DNA of 64,000 nucleotides, taken from positions 64,209,721-64,273,720 of the forward strand of contig NC_068357.1 in the NCBI RefSeq assembly GCF_020536995.1, in the 5' to 3' direction. The translations under genes were made by a program, and so were the position numbers. Positions 34,301-47,688 of this stretch are shown piece after piece. A model generated the notes under the pieces. The model was not told the DNA's origin, did not search any database, and saw only the letters and a program-made list of their open reading frames with translations. The DNA comes from Dreissena polymorpha (Eukaryota > Mollusca > Bivalvia > Myida > Dreissenidae). Every line of letters begins with the position of its first letter. The first letter of the stretch is position 1.

Positions 34301-37300
34301 AGATTCAACAAAACAAACAATTTGATACCAAGATGTAATATATTTTTAACACATAATGCAACTCAAAAAGCAAATAAACATTATTTACAAATATTAAGTG
34401 TGCGTACTCGTGACGTCATTATTAACACGTCATACGACACAATGCATGTTGTTTCACGCTAAAGATGCAGTTGTTTAGTGTCTTTTTTTTCATTATTTCT
34501 TTAAAAATCGGGGACGTAGAGGTATGATAAACAGAAAAACAGGTTAGTTACTGATCTTTTTGCAATGTATTAGGCTCGACACGATTAAAATAATGAAACA
34601 ATGTTTGCTTAAAATATCTTTGGAATTTTCCGTCTACCCGGTAGTTCGATTTTCCTATTCTATTTTTAAAGAAATAATTAACGACTAAGAACATTTATGG
34701 GATAAATCGAATACTAGGTCGGTGCCGAATAAAGCAAAGTTTATCTTGCTCGGCACGAAAATCTGAACCACTCGCCAAGGCTCGTGGTTCAGATTTTCTA
34801 AGCCTCGCAAAATAAACTTTGCTTTATTCGGCACCGACCTAGTATTCTCTATAATGCTAATGCAATGCGTAATAATAAAGACAATCAGTTATAATTTTTT
34901 AATAATATCACATAAAATAGAGCATTTTTATTTCTTTCGGTTTAAATCTTCCGAATTTAATGTAGCTAGTTGTATATCGTTAAAAGTTAAGAAACTAATT
35001 AAAAATGCGCATGTAATTATCAATAGTTGCCAATAAATGTCATTTTACACCATATGTGGGCTTTCTACTAATCCGTTATCAAAACAGATGCCGCAAACTG
35101 TGAATGACCCTTGACACTTTGATAGCCAGTCTGATTAGCGAGTTTTTTTTTGTACATGAAAATTCTTTCAACTTCTTATATTTTAAACATTGCAAAAAAT
35201 AGTTTAAGAGGAAATTAATAATATATTGTGTATGTTACTTTTTTGACGACATTGACTATGTTACACGATTATAACAATGCTCATGGGTCATTTTAACCAA
35301 ACGCATTATAGATATGTGTTATATCGGATTTCAATATAACGTTCTTTGTCTTCTTATATAATAAATTTACTTACCTTTGCCACATTTGCAATATTGCCAT
35401 CGGTTGCAAAATCAACGGCTTTTAATTAAAAAACTGAAACATCTATTACTCAATGAAAAGTATTGTGGCAAACGACAATGCATACTGTATGTGATAATTT
35501 GCGATAATTGGCCGACTTTGACTATAGATTAACGACTTTTAAGTAGACTTATAAAAAAGTTATGACTATTTCATAGATATGATAATTATATTCAGCATAA
35601 CTATTCAATGATAATAAAAATATTGTATGGCCTTTCTGGTATACCATGAGGCGTTTTTGGTTCACTGATGCGGACTTTTTGGGAAGCCTTTTTGGTAAAC
35701 GGCCTTTCTGGTACTATATCTTTGAGGGGAGCTAAACACCTATTTGATACATTACATTTAACACATTTTAAATAAAACATGATAGCAATAGAAACATTTC
35801 ATGTAATTTGGACCGAAATCTTTGTGAATATCTTCCAACGTACCGATTCGCGTAGCCAGTTTTATGACGGACTTCGGCGGAGTGACCTCCCTTGAAATCG
35901 GGGGGCGTGGCTTCACTCTCGCTGTCGAAAGGTCAATTAACATACCATTACACTTAATTTAATTCTATCTATTATAATAACCACTTTCAAGCCCAACAAT
36001 TTATTCGTAGAAACAGACTGTCGACGGAAAAGGGATCACTAAAGAAACCACCACCGTCAATCACGTCATTGAAGAAGAAGGATGGCGGTCACGTCGAAGC
36101 CAAGATGGACGGGTTCGCTCGCGTTACTACGGAGACGGAAAAATTCTACAACACCGACTATGAAGGTAAAGGACTGCCCCATGAAGAAAAAATTATATGA
36201 GTCGCGTTTTGAGAAAACTTGGCATAATGCATGTGCGTAAAGTGTCGTCCCAGATAAGCCTGTGCAGTCCGCACAGGCTAATCGGAGACGACACTTTCCG
36301 CTTTTATGGTATTTTAAGTTTCAAGGAGGTCCATCCTTACCGAAAATCAAGTTTAGGCGGAAATTTTCGTCCCTGATTAGCCTGTGCGGACTGCACAGGC
36401 TAATCTGGGACGACTCTTTACGCACATGCAGTAAGCCCAGTTTTCTCAGAACGCGGCGCATATGTATTTTTTGTACTATGATTAATGTACACAATTAAAG
36501 TAGTCTTTAATGTTCATCGTCTTGTTTATATTACATAAACGTTTTTATGAACTCAGTTTAAATTGTGTTCCACAAATATATATCTGTGTATAGCGAATTA
36601 TAAAAAATTGAAACTGAAACTTAATTATAATATTTATTTGGCGACTGTCGCGGATTGTGTAACGTGATACTTAATGTCTGGTTTCACGTTATCTCATACG
36701 CATTGCTACTGATGTCAATAAATATCTTCTGCCATATGAATATATAGGCGACAATAAACCACATATATAATACTTATGTCATACTACTTTGTAACTTTTC
36801 ATTTTTTAGTTGCATCTTGCAATGTCATAACCATTGCGTTACGTGATTTCATAAGCCTTGCGTCACGAGGTCAGTGCAGACAATACACAGCTGGCGACGT
36901 CACAGCCCTCTGGGGCCGAGCAGACGACAGGTGAAACCGACTACATCCACCCCGCCACCTCGCGCGGTAATCTGATCGATTCTAAGAACGGTACCGAATT
37001 TACAGACGTTCAGTTGTGGTTGTTAATGCTTATGAGCCTCGCTCTGGGAAAACGGGGCTTAATGCATGTACCTAAGAGTCGTCCAATATTAGCCTGTTCA
37101 GTCGACACAGGCTCATCGTGGGCGAGACGTTCCGCTTTAATGGTATTTCGTTTAAAGGAAGTCTCCTTTTTGCTTTAGTCCAGTTAATGCGGAAAGTGTC
37201 GTCCATTATAAGCCTGTTCTTAATGCACAGGCTAATCTGGGATGACACTTTAGGCACATTGATGCCTTGCTTTCCCAGAGCGATTCTCTACTATAAACGC

Positions 37301-38813
37301 TCGTTGTAGCACACTTTAAGAGAAATATGTAGATGTGTTTATGAGCTCCCGCTGGCAGGTTAAATAATTTACAAAATGATGTAAACTATTGAACTATTGA
37401 GTGTGTGTTACCATCATCAGCGTGCTTCAAACTGCAATCTACATGTATGTCAAATTTTGTACTCGTGCTACTTGTTGCAAAGTTCGGCTCTGTGACTCCA
37501 TGTAACGTTTCTGCATATTAGAAAACACTGAAAACTGCAAAATATGGTTAAAAAAGGGAAACTATCAGGTTTTAGCGGGAAACGGGGACACTTAAAACAT
37601 TAATGAATCCGTATTTCTTGACGTTGAATGAAATTGCTTTTACCAGGTTAAAACTCTGTTTTAAGCTATTGAAGCGTGTTTAAAAAAAAAACTCTATCGT
37701 AGTTAAGATATTGTAAAACACTTACTCATGCTGTATCAATTTCGGACGGCAGGTTCGTTGTCAATACCTGGTCCGTCTTCAGATGTGGTGGTCAGTGGGT
37801 ATTTCGAACCAAACGTCGCTGAGCAGTTGAAGAAATCCAAACCCCAAAACGAAGCAAATGGTATAGTGTAGTTTATTTTTATGGCGGAGGCAAGACATAT
37901 TAACAACAAGACTCGTGTACGGTTATCAACCATGGTAATTACGTGATAGAAAGCTTGTTAATCTAAGGTGAATGCCGTACTTTGACAAAATTGCGCCGAT
38001 CGGCTCGTTTAAATGTAAGCGTTTTAGTTTTGGTGTTCACTATATCGCCAAATGATTTATAAATGCATGTTCGGTACTTATTGATTACTTCACATATCTA
38101 CTTGAAAGAGGATTATTTCCCCCCAAGTAAAAAAAATCTACTGATGAAGTTTACTGAGAAATCATTTAGCCGCGTTCTGTGAAAACTGTGTTTAATGCAT
38201 GTGCGGAAAGTGTCATGATCCCAGACTAGCTTGCACAGACTAATCAGGGACGATACGTTCCGCCTAAACTGGATTTTCGCCCAGGAGAGACTTTCTGCAA
38301 ACAAAAAATACCACAAACATGGAATGTGTCGCCCCTTATTTTCCCGTGCAGTCTGCACAGGCTAATCAGGGACGACACTTTTAGCACATTCCTTAAACCC
38401 AGTTTTCCCAGAGCGCGGCTTATTTGAACACAACAACAGAGTACATATTCTTTCTTATCGAACGAATCTTCATGTTAAACTTTTATAATGTATAAGATGT
38501 GCTATTGTTCACGAAATTATCGAAACTATTATGTAAAACACGTATCAGGTCATCTTTCGAAGATATCAGCTCAATACTATATGCAAAGTTCCTCGAGTAA
38601 TAAACTCCGTTGTTAGACTTGCTGGTCATTGTTATTTGATTTTTCAGCTGAGATTCAACCAGTGTACACTAACGTCGGTATCGACAATAGCGAGGAGGCA
38701 GAAACACGTGGTACGATATGCGTGCTGAGAGCACATAACCCTTTTATAGTATAAAGGTTAAAGTCTTTATTTGCTAAAAGTCTGTATAAATAGACAATCC
38801 AAACATATATATT

Positions 38814-38851
<38 letters not shown>

Positions 38852-39157
38852 TATGGAGAAAGATATGCGTGAACAACCAGATACACAGACATACAAACAG
38901 ACAGACAGACAAACAGAGACATATTCCTATTGGAGACTACGGCGTGTGCGCCTAGCTACGGTGCAGAATGAAGCAGACATACTGTGAAATCCCCATCCCC
39001 AAAAAACGGGTGTGTATTTGAGATTTATTTACAGGTCGTCCAGCGTCTTCTCGACTACAGATGTATCGACCTGCCCCTGTGACCCTTCAGGGGAGAAAAT
39101 AAGGTCATATTATACATCATAGCACGATGGCCAATGAGACCTTAATGTGACTAGAGG

Positions 39158-39199
<42 letters not shown>

Positions 39200-42100
39200 G
39201 GATTATGTAGTGGTTTGCCTTTATCAAAATGGTTTTTGCAGTATTTCTATTATCTCTAGATTATCATTATCCTTATTGGCATTAATGTTAATTCCTTAAA
39301 GTTTGTGTGTGGTTTTTGTGCTCTCCGCCCTAAGAGGTGTTAGTGGGGGTTCGAGCGGGATACAGAGGGCGCCCCGATTCCAGAGGCGCCCCTGGTTCTT
39401 TTAAGTGCCCGGTGTACAGCACCGATACACTGCACCCCCGTTTAACGTCCCTCGCGGAGGACTTGTTAGTACATAAACATAGATTAGTACAGATAATACT
39501 CTATTGCCGTGTGTCTTGGTGTAAATTCACATGGGCTCTCTCTGTTGTGCTGTTGGATATTGTCAGGTGTTTAATGGTGTTGCAAGGGTCAGAATAGTTT
39601 TGTAGTTTAATATAGTAGAAAAGGGGCTGCGTTTGTGTGGTTGGACCGAGATGACTGATTGGTTGTTGGTGGTACAGGGAGGACAATATCTGGTTCTACA
39701 CTTTCTTTCTTTGGGAGACAATTTTCACGCGCCTTTTTTTGTTTTTGAGAGAGAGAGAGAGAGAGCGCGCACGTTCTTCTTCCTGTTTATATTGCTAGTG
39801 GTTACACAGATGGTTATTATATGTATTAGTGCATTTTGTTCAGGAGGGAATAGATCTGGGATGTTAATGCTGACCATCCCTCTAATTCGATCTGATCCTC
39901 ATAGTGACAAGGGTAATACGTGCAGGTTAGCAATACAAGGTTTACAATTCAACGTCAAACGTAACAAGGCACAGGCATGCAAGGAAAAAACTTACACTAC
40001 TCTACAAGAAAACATCACCTACGCTACAGTAGGGGAAACAACAACAACAAATACCGTCACCATTCTCTTTTTATTTTTATTTTTGTCATGTTGGGTATGT
40101 CATGTCAACGGGGCCAGAGTGCACGGATGTCATGTCAACGGAGCCAGAGTGCACGGGCGAGAGATATCTCTTCAGGCGCGCCCTCTGGCCCAGCCGACAC
40201 GCTCTACTCAACATGTTTAAGTCTTGTACATATGGGAAAAATGTTAACTAATCACATTTAATTACAACAATATGTACACCTATAGGGGTTGCACTGTGGG
40301 TAAATTTGCCCACGTACGCACTTACTGCGTCTTCCGATCCTGCGTGGAAGTATGTTGTCTGTGTCCCCTACCTTCGTCGTTGTTGCTGATTACAGCTTAA
40401 GAGAAGGAAAGCGAGGGTCTCGCGGAACCCTGGGTTTTGTTACCTAGAGCGCTATTTGGTTGTAAAAGAAGGCTTAGAGCTTATCCATAGTGGTCGAAAG
40501 GGGCCAAGTGACATATGTATTGGGGGGTGGGGGGACGTACCCTTCCGTCGTTTTAGTATTATTAGTCTTTATCTATTTATTTATTGGTGTAATTTTCCTA
40601 TATATCATAAAGCGCAGACGAGGAAACCGCGAACGCTCGTTATAGACAGCTCCCTCATCTTTGCCTTGTTTATAGTATTGTTTATTTATGTATTGACGTC
40701 AACAAGGTGTTATTGGACACTGCATTGTAATGTACTACCAATCCAAAGTACATTTGGACCCCAAATACAATTATAGGTTCTCGGCGTGCACATTACATGC
40801 AGTGTTTCTATATCTATTTATTTGTTGATGCAATTTTCATCTTGTCATAAGTCATTATTAATTGGAATCTTTAAAATTACATATATCATGGATTGTTTTA
40901 CGGTACAGTTTTAGAACCAAATTAATTAATAATAGTATAAGTTCGAGCCGGGCCCAGACGAGTGGCCATATGGACAACACCGGAGTGACCATCGTCCGAG
41001 ACCCACCCGTCATTAGTACATAAAGTTGCCATTATTGATCTGAGTTTTTATTTATTTATTTATTTTAATTTTCCTATAGGGCCGGGATAATAGGGTTAGG
41101 TTCAGTTCGGGCCCAGACGAGTGGCCATATGGTGCACACCGAAGTGACCAACGTCCGAGTCCCGCCCGTCATTAGTACATAAGATTGCTATTATTAATTT
41201 GAATAAATGAAGCAGTATATAACTGACGGTATGTGTTGTTATTTCTATCTACCGCTAATAGTCCAACGGAATATTATATTTTATCTAAGTAGCCCGTGTC
41301 GCGCAAAAATTTAAACACGTGCAGTCGCACAACAGGAGCGATTCCGCTTGGAGGCATCAACAGTGAGTCGCGATTAATGATAAGTGGGTTTTTGTAGGCC
41401 GCTATTACCCCTGCACTTAGTTCTAGTCTCTGTTCAGCGTGTTTAGGGCATATAAAGAAAAGATGTTCAAACGTGTTATGAATGTTGCACTGGGGGCAGA
41501 GGACAGTTTTGTAATAGTCGCCGTGCAATCTAGTCACCCTTAGGCGCATGCGCGAGTAAGCCCTGTCCTCCCTTTTAATGGGACTATAGATGTTAATCTT
41601 ATGGCTAGGGTTGGTTAATATCGGTAAATTATGATCGGCGCAGTAAATTGACCATTTGTGATCCTGTTCATTATACCCTTTTTGGTTTATGATTGCAATT
41701 AGTTCGCGCGCGCTAGGCTTTAAATCAGAGGGTAGACCTTCATGGGAACCTATTCTGGCAAGTTGGTCAGCGTGTTCGTTACCCGGAATGCCTACGTGAC
41801 TCGGGATCCATACGAATTGGAGAGTGATATTGTTGTTTGCTAGTTTTGTGATTCCCTTTAATGTTGCACATATAAGGTCGGGACGCGTTTTCGATGATCC
41901 TGCATTAAGTGCTTGTAAGGCGCTGAGAGAATCGGTTAATATCGCGTAGTTTGAGCGTTCGTGGGTTTCAAGTTCATTAAGCCACTTTATGGCGCTGTTT
42001 ATTATAGCTAGTTCGCAAGCAAATATAGACAGTTCTTTATTGTATTTTACCTTGCACTGATGTATAATGACATTTTTGGGTTGATACACTACAAAAGCCG

Positions 42101-45100
42101 CGCCTGCTATTTCAAGTTCCTCATTTTTGCTACCGTCAGTGAAAGTCTGGGTGTAATCCCCATATTTATCTGTTACATAGTTTTGAGCTATAGAGCCACT
42201 GTTTGGGTCGTGGTCGGATTTTTTAATTAATGTTGTTAGATGTAAGTCAATATTTGGTTTTGATAGATTTCTTAAGCTAAAGTATGTAGGTTCCTGAGTT
42301 TTAATGTCAATAGTCTCATAATATTTGCCTAGCTCGAGCACGTTCTGCGCGTACGGGAGACCACTCTTCTTTTTCCTTTTTTGGTAGGCCGGGTCTTCAG
42401 TAACACTAAGGTTAATTGGGAGGTGTGGTCCCATAGATAGCGTGCGCGCGCGGTATTTTAGTTGGTTAATTTGCCTTTGTTGACCCAGTTCTATCATTCC
42501 ACATTCAGCGTGCAGCAGAACGGTGCTTGTAGATTTACGTGTACCAGTTATAATTTTAAGTGCCGTATTTTGGATTACTTGTAATTTATTGAGTAATGTT
42601 TCACTGGCTGAATTGTACGCAATGCTTCCGTAGTTTATTTTTGCCCAGATAGTGGCTTTATAAATACGCATAAGGGCTTTTTTATTCGTACCCCAGTTGT
42701 TTCTTTGGATGCATTTTAGAAAGTTGAGGTCCTTTTGGCAGCGTACAACTAGTTTAAGGATGTGGTCTTTCCATGTTAAATATTTGTCAAATGTCATACC
42801 CAAAAAAGTAATGTTGTCAAGAAGCGGAAGAGGAGCACCACATAGAGTAAGTTGTGGGGGGTTAGGGGTTTTCTTAGATCGAGTTGATTTACGTGCATTG
42901 GCCGCTACTTTTTGTGCACTGGCAGGGAATAAGATTGCTTGGGTTTTTGTGGGATTTATTTGGAAGCCATACGATGCGCTCCAGTTTTCTATTGCAGTTA
43001 GGGCTTTTTTGATTTTAGTAATTGCTAGATTCGGTGATTTAGATGTGGTCCATATTGCACTATCGTCTACAAAAAGTGATAAATTGATTAGATCAGTGTT
43101 ATTTTGTGAATTATGTGCCTTAATTTCTCTGTCTATGGTGTTCATAGTCACGGAAAATAATATTGGAGATAGGACACTACCTTGGGGACAGCCGTTTATA
43201 GTCTCAACTGATTCTGATGTCGCGTCATGCAGTCTCACTTTTATTTTACGCGTTGTAAGAAAAGCTGCAAGCCAGTTGAGCATTTTACCCTCTATTCCTA
43301 ACGTATTAAGTGTTTTAATGGCGTTTTCGTTCCATAGTTTATCGAATGCGGCTGTGAGGTCTAAAAATACGGCTGCTACGGTTTGACCGAGATTTTGGGC
43401 TCTTTTAATATCAGCTTCAAGGCGTACTAAATGATCTTCGCAAGAGTGGTTAGATCTACAGCCCGATTGGACTTCTGAGATTTTGTTATGTTTTTCTAGA
43501 TACGCGCAGAGTCTCGGTTTTATCATTTTCTGCATTAGTTTGGTGAACGTAGAGGTTAAAGAGATCGGCCGATATGAGGCTGGAGAGTCTTTAGGCTTAT
43601 TGATTTTAAGGATCGGAATTATTGTGGCCTCGTGCCATTCATCAGGAAGAGTACCTTCAGACCATGATTTATTATAAAGGGCAAGTAATTCTTGTTTCCC
43701 CGAGAGTGGAAGTTGTTTAAGTATCTTATAATGGATGTAATCGTCGCCCGGCGCGCCGTTTTTGCATGTAAGGAGAGCTGATTCGAGCTCGAACAGGCTA
43801 AAAGGAGCATTGTACTTGTGAGTTTTTTCCTCGGTAAGAGATTGTAACCAGACAGAAAATTCATTTTTTGTTTTTATTTTCTTTGCAATAAACGTTTCAG
43901 AGTATCCTTCGTCACTGCTTACTTTTTGATAATGTTGTACCAGGGCAGAAGCTTTATCAGCGTTAGATACAAGAACTTCGTTGTTAACCCGAAAGATAGG
44001 TGTATTAGTAGGGGGTCTGCCTTGCATGCGCTTAACTTGATCCCATAGATCTTTGCTAGTTGTTTTATGTGAGAGATTATTACAGAATTCGTTCCAGCTT
44101 TCTAATTTTGCCTTTTTTAATACTTGTTTAGCACTTTTGCGGGCTTCCCTATATTTGTCATACTTAGGTCCGGTTCTGATTCGGATACATTTTCTCCTAC
44201 ATTTTTCACGATATTTAATGGCGTCTGTGCATTCTTGATTCCACCATGGTACAGACCGTTTGAGTTTTTTAGGTGTTTTGCTTACAGGGATTGAGTTATC
44301 AAGCGCAGTTTTAAGTTTTGTTATATAGGATTTAAAGTAAGAGTTGGTGTCAGTATTATCTACATTAGGAAGGAACTCATTATTACACTGAGTTTTAAAG
44401 TTGTTCCATTGTTCAGGTGTGGCTTTGTGTATTTTCCATTTGTGTTGTGTGGACGGAAGGGTATTCTCTATTCTTGTCTTAATGTTTATTATGATTGGAA
44501 GATGGTCACTTCCAAACGAGTCGTCAATGACATTGAAATCGCTTATAGCTTGAAGATGGGCTGAGGTAAGAGCTAGATCGATCGCGCTGTCGGGTTGATC
44601 TTCGCGATCAGACAATCTCGTTATTTGACCGTCGTTAAGGAAGTTTATGCTGTTATTGTTAATTAATTTTAGGAGATTTTCAGAGTTATCGTCGCATCGT
44701 GGATCACCCTCGGGGTTCCAGCAGGGGTGTTTTAGATTGAAATCGCCAACAATAATATTATTCTTTCTATGTTCAACTGAATGGAAAATTTTTGCATAAT
44801 TTTTACACGTATTATCTTTAGTTTGAGCATATACGCATTGAATGCGGAATGATTGGTGCTTAGTCAAGTACAGTGTGAGGGCACACGATTCAATAGGGCA
44901 ATCTTGATCAATGTTTATTTTAGTAAATGAAAGGCCCGATTTTACATATATTGCTACCCCAGTGCCTATAAGTTTTTCTCTTTGTTCACCTCGCACAGGT
45001 TCTTGATATCCTTTTAAATGAACTTGTCTGTGATTACTTTTGTAGTTCGTTTCCTGGAGACATACTACATGCACTTCGTTGTTATTAACATAATTTTGAA

Positions 45101-47618
45101 GCTCGTACATTTTTGCATTTGAGTTATGAGTAACCCCTCGGGCGTTCCACGACATAATTGTAAGACTGTTTATATTATGAGTATGAACTGTCGCAGACAT
45201 TTGGGGTTTGGTGTGTTAAATTGACCTAACGTACGGGCTTAAGGCTACTGGATTAACTTAATATATTCCGTACGCGTGGCGAAAGAAGACCGGAAGCGGC
45301 GGTGCAATCGCGTGTCCTTTGCGGAGGCTATGGCGCATGATCGGGGTCGAGCTGGTACGGGCCATGCGTAGCCGGTTTCTATGTATATTGAAGGGAGAAT
45401 ACGTGGGGTGGTCGGATATCCTGTGTCGTTGCTGATGATGGCGTTGTTGCCTAGGTTGTTGTTGTTGCCTTGTTTGTTGCGGTGATGGTATAGGATTGAG
45501 CATTTTTTTAGGGTGATCTGAAGTTTGTGAGCTGGAGGGTAGCTTATGCTGTTGTTGTTGCTGATGGCGGAATGTATGTTCAACATTGTTTGTGGCTACA
45601 TTATTTGTGGTTGATGTTGATGCCGGTTGTTCGGGCGGAGTAGGAGTGGTATGCTCAATATTATATTGCGCCTCATTTTCGGGGAATTTGTTTTTGAGTA
45701 TGGACAAAATTTCTGTTTCAGATTTACCAACTAACTGTTTAGCTATTTGGGCAAGATTGGGTCGCTTATTTATAGCTTGAAGGTTATTGATGTATTGATT
45801 GGTAACCTTTAAGTTTTTGCTGTTGATAGTAGATTGGTATTTGAGATAGATCGGACACCCCTTATACGCCGCGCTGTGCCCGCCGCCACAGTTTGCGCAT
45901 TTCCTAGCGTGCCTGGTATTGCACGATGCGTGCGAATGATTCCCCGCGCAATGTGGGCACTTCGCGTTATTGTTACAAACATTGGACGCATGGCCGAACA
46001 TCTGGCATTTAAAGCATCGAAGAGTTGCTAGGAGCGCGGGCTTAACATTGTGGCCTAGTATATTTGTTGGGGCGTTTTCCGTCTTGAATGTGACCGTAAT
46101 GACATTGTTTTTAAGACCACTATGGACTGCTTCTACATTGGATTTGTTTTTTAGATCGTTTTTTAATTTGTCTATATCCGCGTTTTTGGGAACCTGGATG
46201 ACACCCCTTGCAAGTTTAGTTTGAGCAATTAGCTTGAAGTCAAATCTATCAAAAGAGAAATTAGGGGTCTTACTCTCTCAGAGCCTAGCAGTTTGATAAA
46301 GGCTTCCCCTATTGCCTTAGCCTTCTCTCGCGGGAAGATCACCGCGACAGTGGTAAGGCAAAAGGTAAGCCATATTGCCGGGGCTTGTTTATGGGTTTGG
46401 GAGCATGATGGCCCGTTGGCAGGGGGAGTAGTCTGCTTCGTGGTCGATGGGGTTTTGGACATATTGTCATTAATTGTCTGGAGAGTCACGGTTACAGGGA
46501 CGATTGGGGTTATTGAGGTGTCATCGGTAATACGCGTCGCTGAATACGGAGCGCCAGACTCGGAGTCAATTGAGATGTCCCCGGGGCGGAACATTGCGCG
46601 CTTGATTTTAGGGGTTTCCGTCATTGAGGTTTCCTTACTGGAGAACGACCTCTTCATTCTCCTGAGAACTTTCTTAAATGGCCCGGACATAGTAATGATA
46701 GGAAGTGCGGTAAGGTTTGATTTAGAAAAATACGTGTACGGTAGTCGTTTTTCTTAAGTTTATCTTAATTATTATTTCCCTTGTAAAATCTCAGTCTTGT
46801 TTCCTTAAGCTGTTTGTATGTAATGGAATGAAGCAATTGGGTACTTATGTTTGCGATTTCGCCGCTCGCGCAGTGTTTGGATTTAAGTTGATTGAGGAAA
46901 ATTCTTTGTTCTTTACGTGCGAGTAGTTAATTATCTATCAATTATTTGCGGTTCGATAGGGACTTCGCGAGTAGTCTAGTAGGTCTTAATTGAGAACTAA
47001 ATAGGGCCCTTTTGGAAAAACGGAATGTTCATTCACATTTATATACCCCATACTTTCACCGCAACACATCTTCCATTGTTGGAACAGTTTTACATACACA
47101 GAAGGGACAGTTACATTAACATTTATTACAAACATGAAACTATAGTTGTATGTGGGCAGGATCCGATAAGGATTCATAAACTACCCTTACACTATGTTAG
47201 AGACACAGCGGAAATACGTTGGATCTAGAAGATACAGTGAAATCATGAGTATTTTTGTGTTTCAAGGGAGATAATTATATTTCACAACAACGTTATTTCC
47301 ATATTCCGGGATCTATTAATAGATACACGTTCACAGTCGATTGCTTTTATATATATGGAGAAAGATATGCGTGAACAACCAGATACACAGACATACAAAC
47401 AGACAGACAGACAAACAGAGACATATTCCTATTGGAGACTACGGCGTGTGCGCCTAGCTACGGTGCAGAATGAAGCAGACATACTGTGAAATCCCCATCC
47501 CCCAAAAAAGGATGGTTCATTCACAGTTATATACCCCATAATTTCACCGCAACACATCTTCCAATGTTGGAACAGTTTTACAAACACAGAAGGGACAGTT
47601 ACATTAACATTTATTACA

Positions 47619-47688
<70 letters not shown>

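Larger units (their letters stand above)
32850..35939. mobile_element. 3.1-kb TIR DNA element with a THAP-domain remnant
   Basis: Perfect inverted ends AATTGACCTTTCGACAGC at 32851-32868 and 35921-35938, bracketed by TA on both sides (possible TA target duplication). Inside, in order: a promoter-like stretch, a THAP-like reading frame (33006-33226), a fragment resembling a LINE C-terminus (33245-33423), two direct ~700-bp units (33447-34852), each ending in a 139-bp hairpin, and ~1 kb with no coding sense. No transposase catalytic region is visible, so it looks non-autonomous or gutted. THAP domains occur in P-element-type transposases as well as host proteins; the link to that family is inference. 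Confidence 0.7.
39010..47015 (-). mobile_element. Full-length non-LTR retrotransposon (LINE with APE, RT and RNase H)
   Basis: Inserted antisense in the last intron of the MEGF-like gene. The 8-bp AAAAACGG is duplicated at 39002-39009 and 47016-47023. A related uninterrupted unit at 47355-47690 shows the empty site. Order on the minus strand: ~325-bp 5' leader, ORF1 (46690-45258, zinc-knuckle protein), ORF2 (45200-41274), ~2.3-kb 3' region with two ~85-bp direct repeats (41103-41184, 40943-41025) and an A38 tract (39159-39196) 150 bp before the end. The RNase H after RT places it in the I-like group of LINEs. Confidence 0.88.

Noticed and set aside
39035-39102. Possible alternative terminal exon of the MEGF-like gene (TTTATTTACAG acceptor, phase 1, TAA)
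   Set aside because: It lies inside the LINE insertion by the target-site boundaries, so it is more likely chance; an exonised LINE end would need transcript proof.
39633-40261. 195-codon plus-strand frame
   Set aside because: Inside the LINE 3' region, low complexity, no domain and no splice context.
42697-43386. 229-codon plus-strand frame
   Set aside because: Antisense shadow of the LINE reverse transcriptase.
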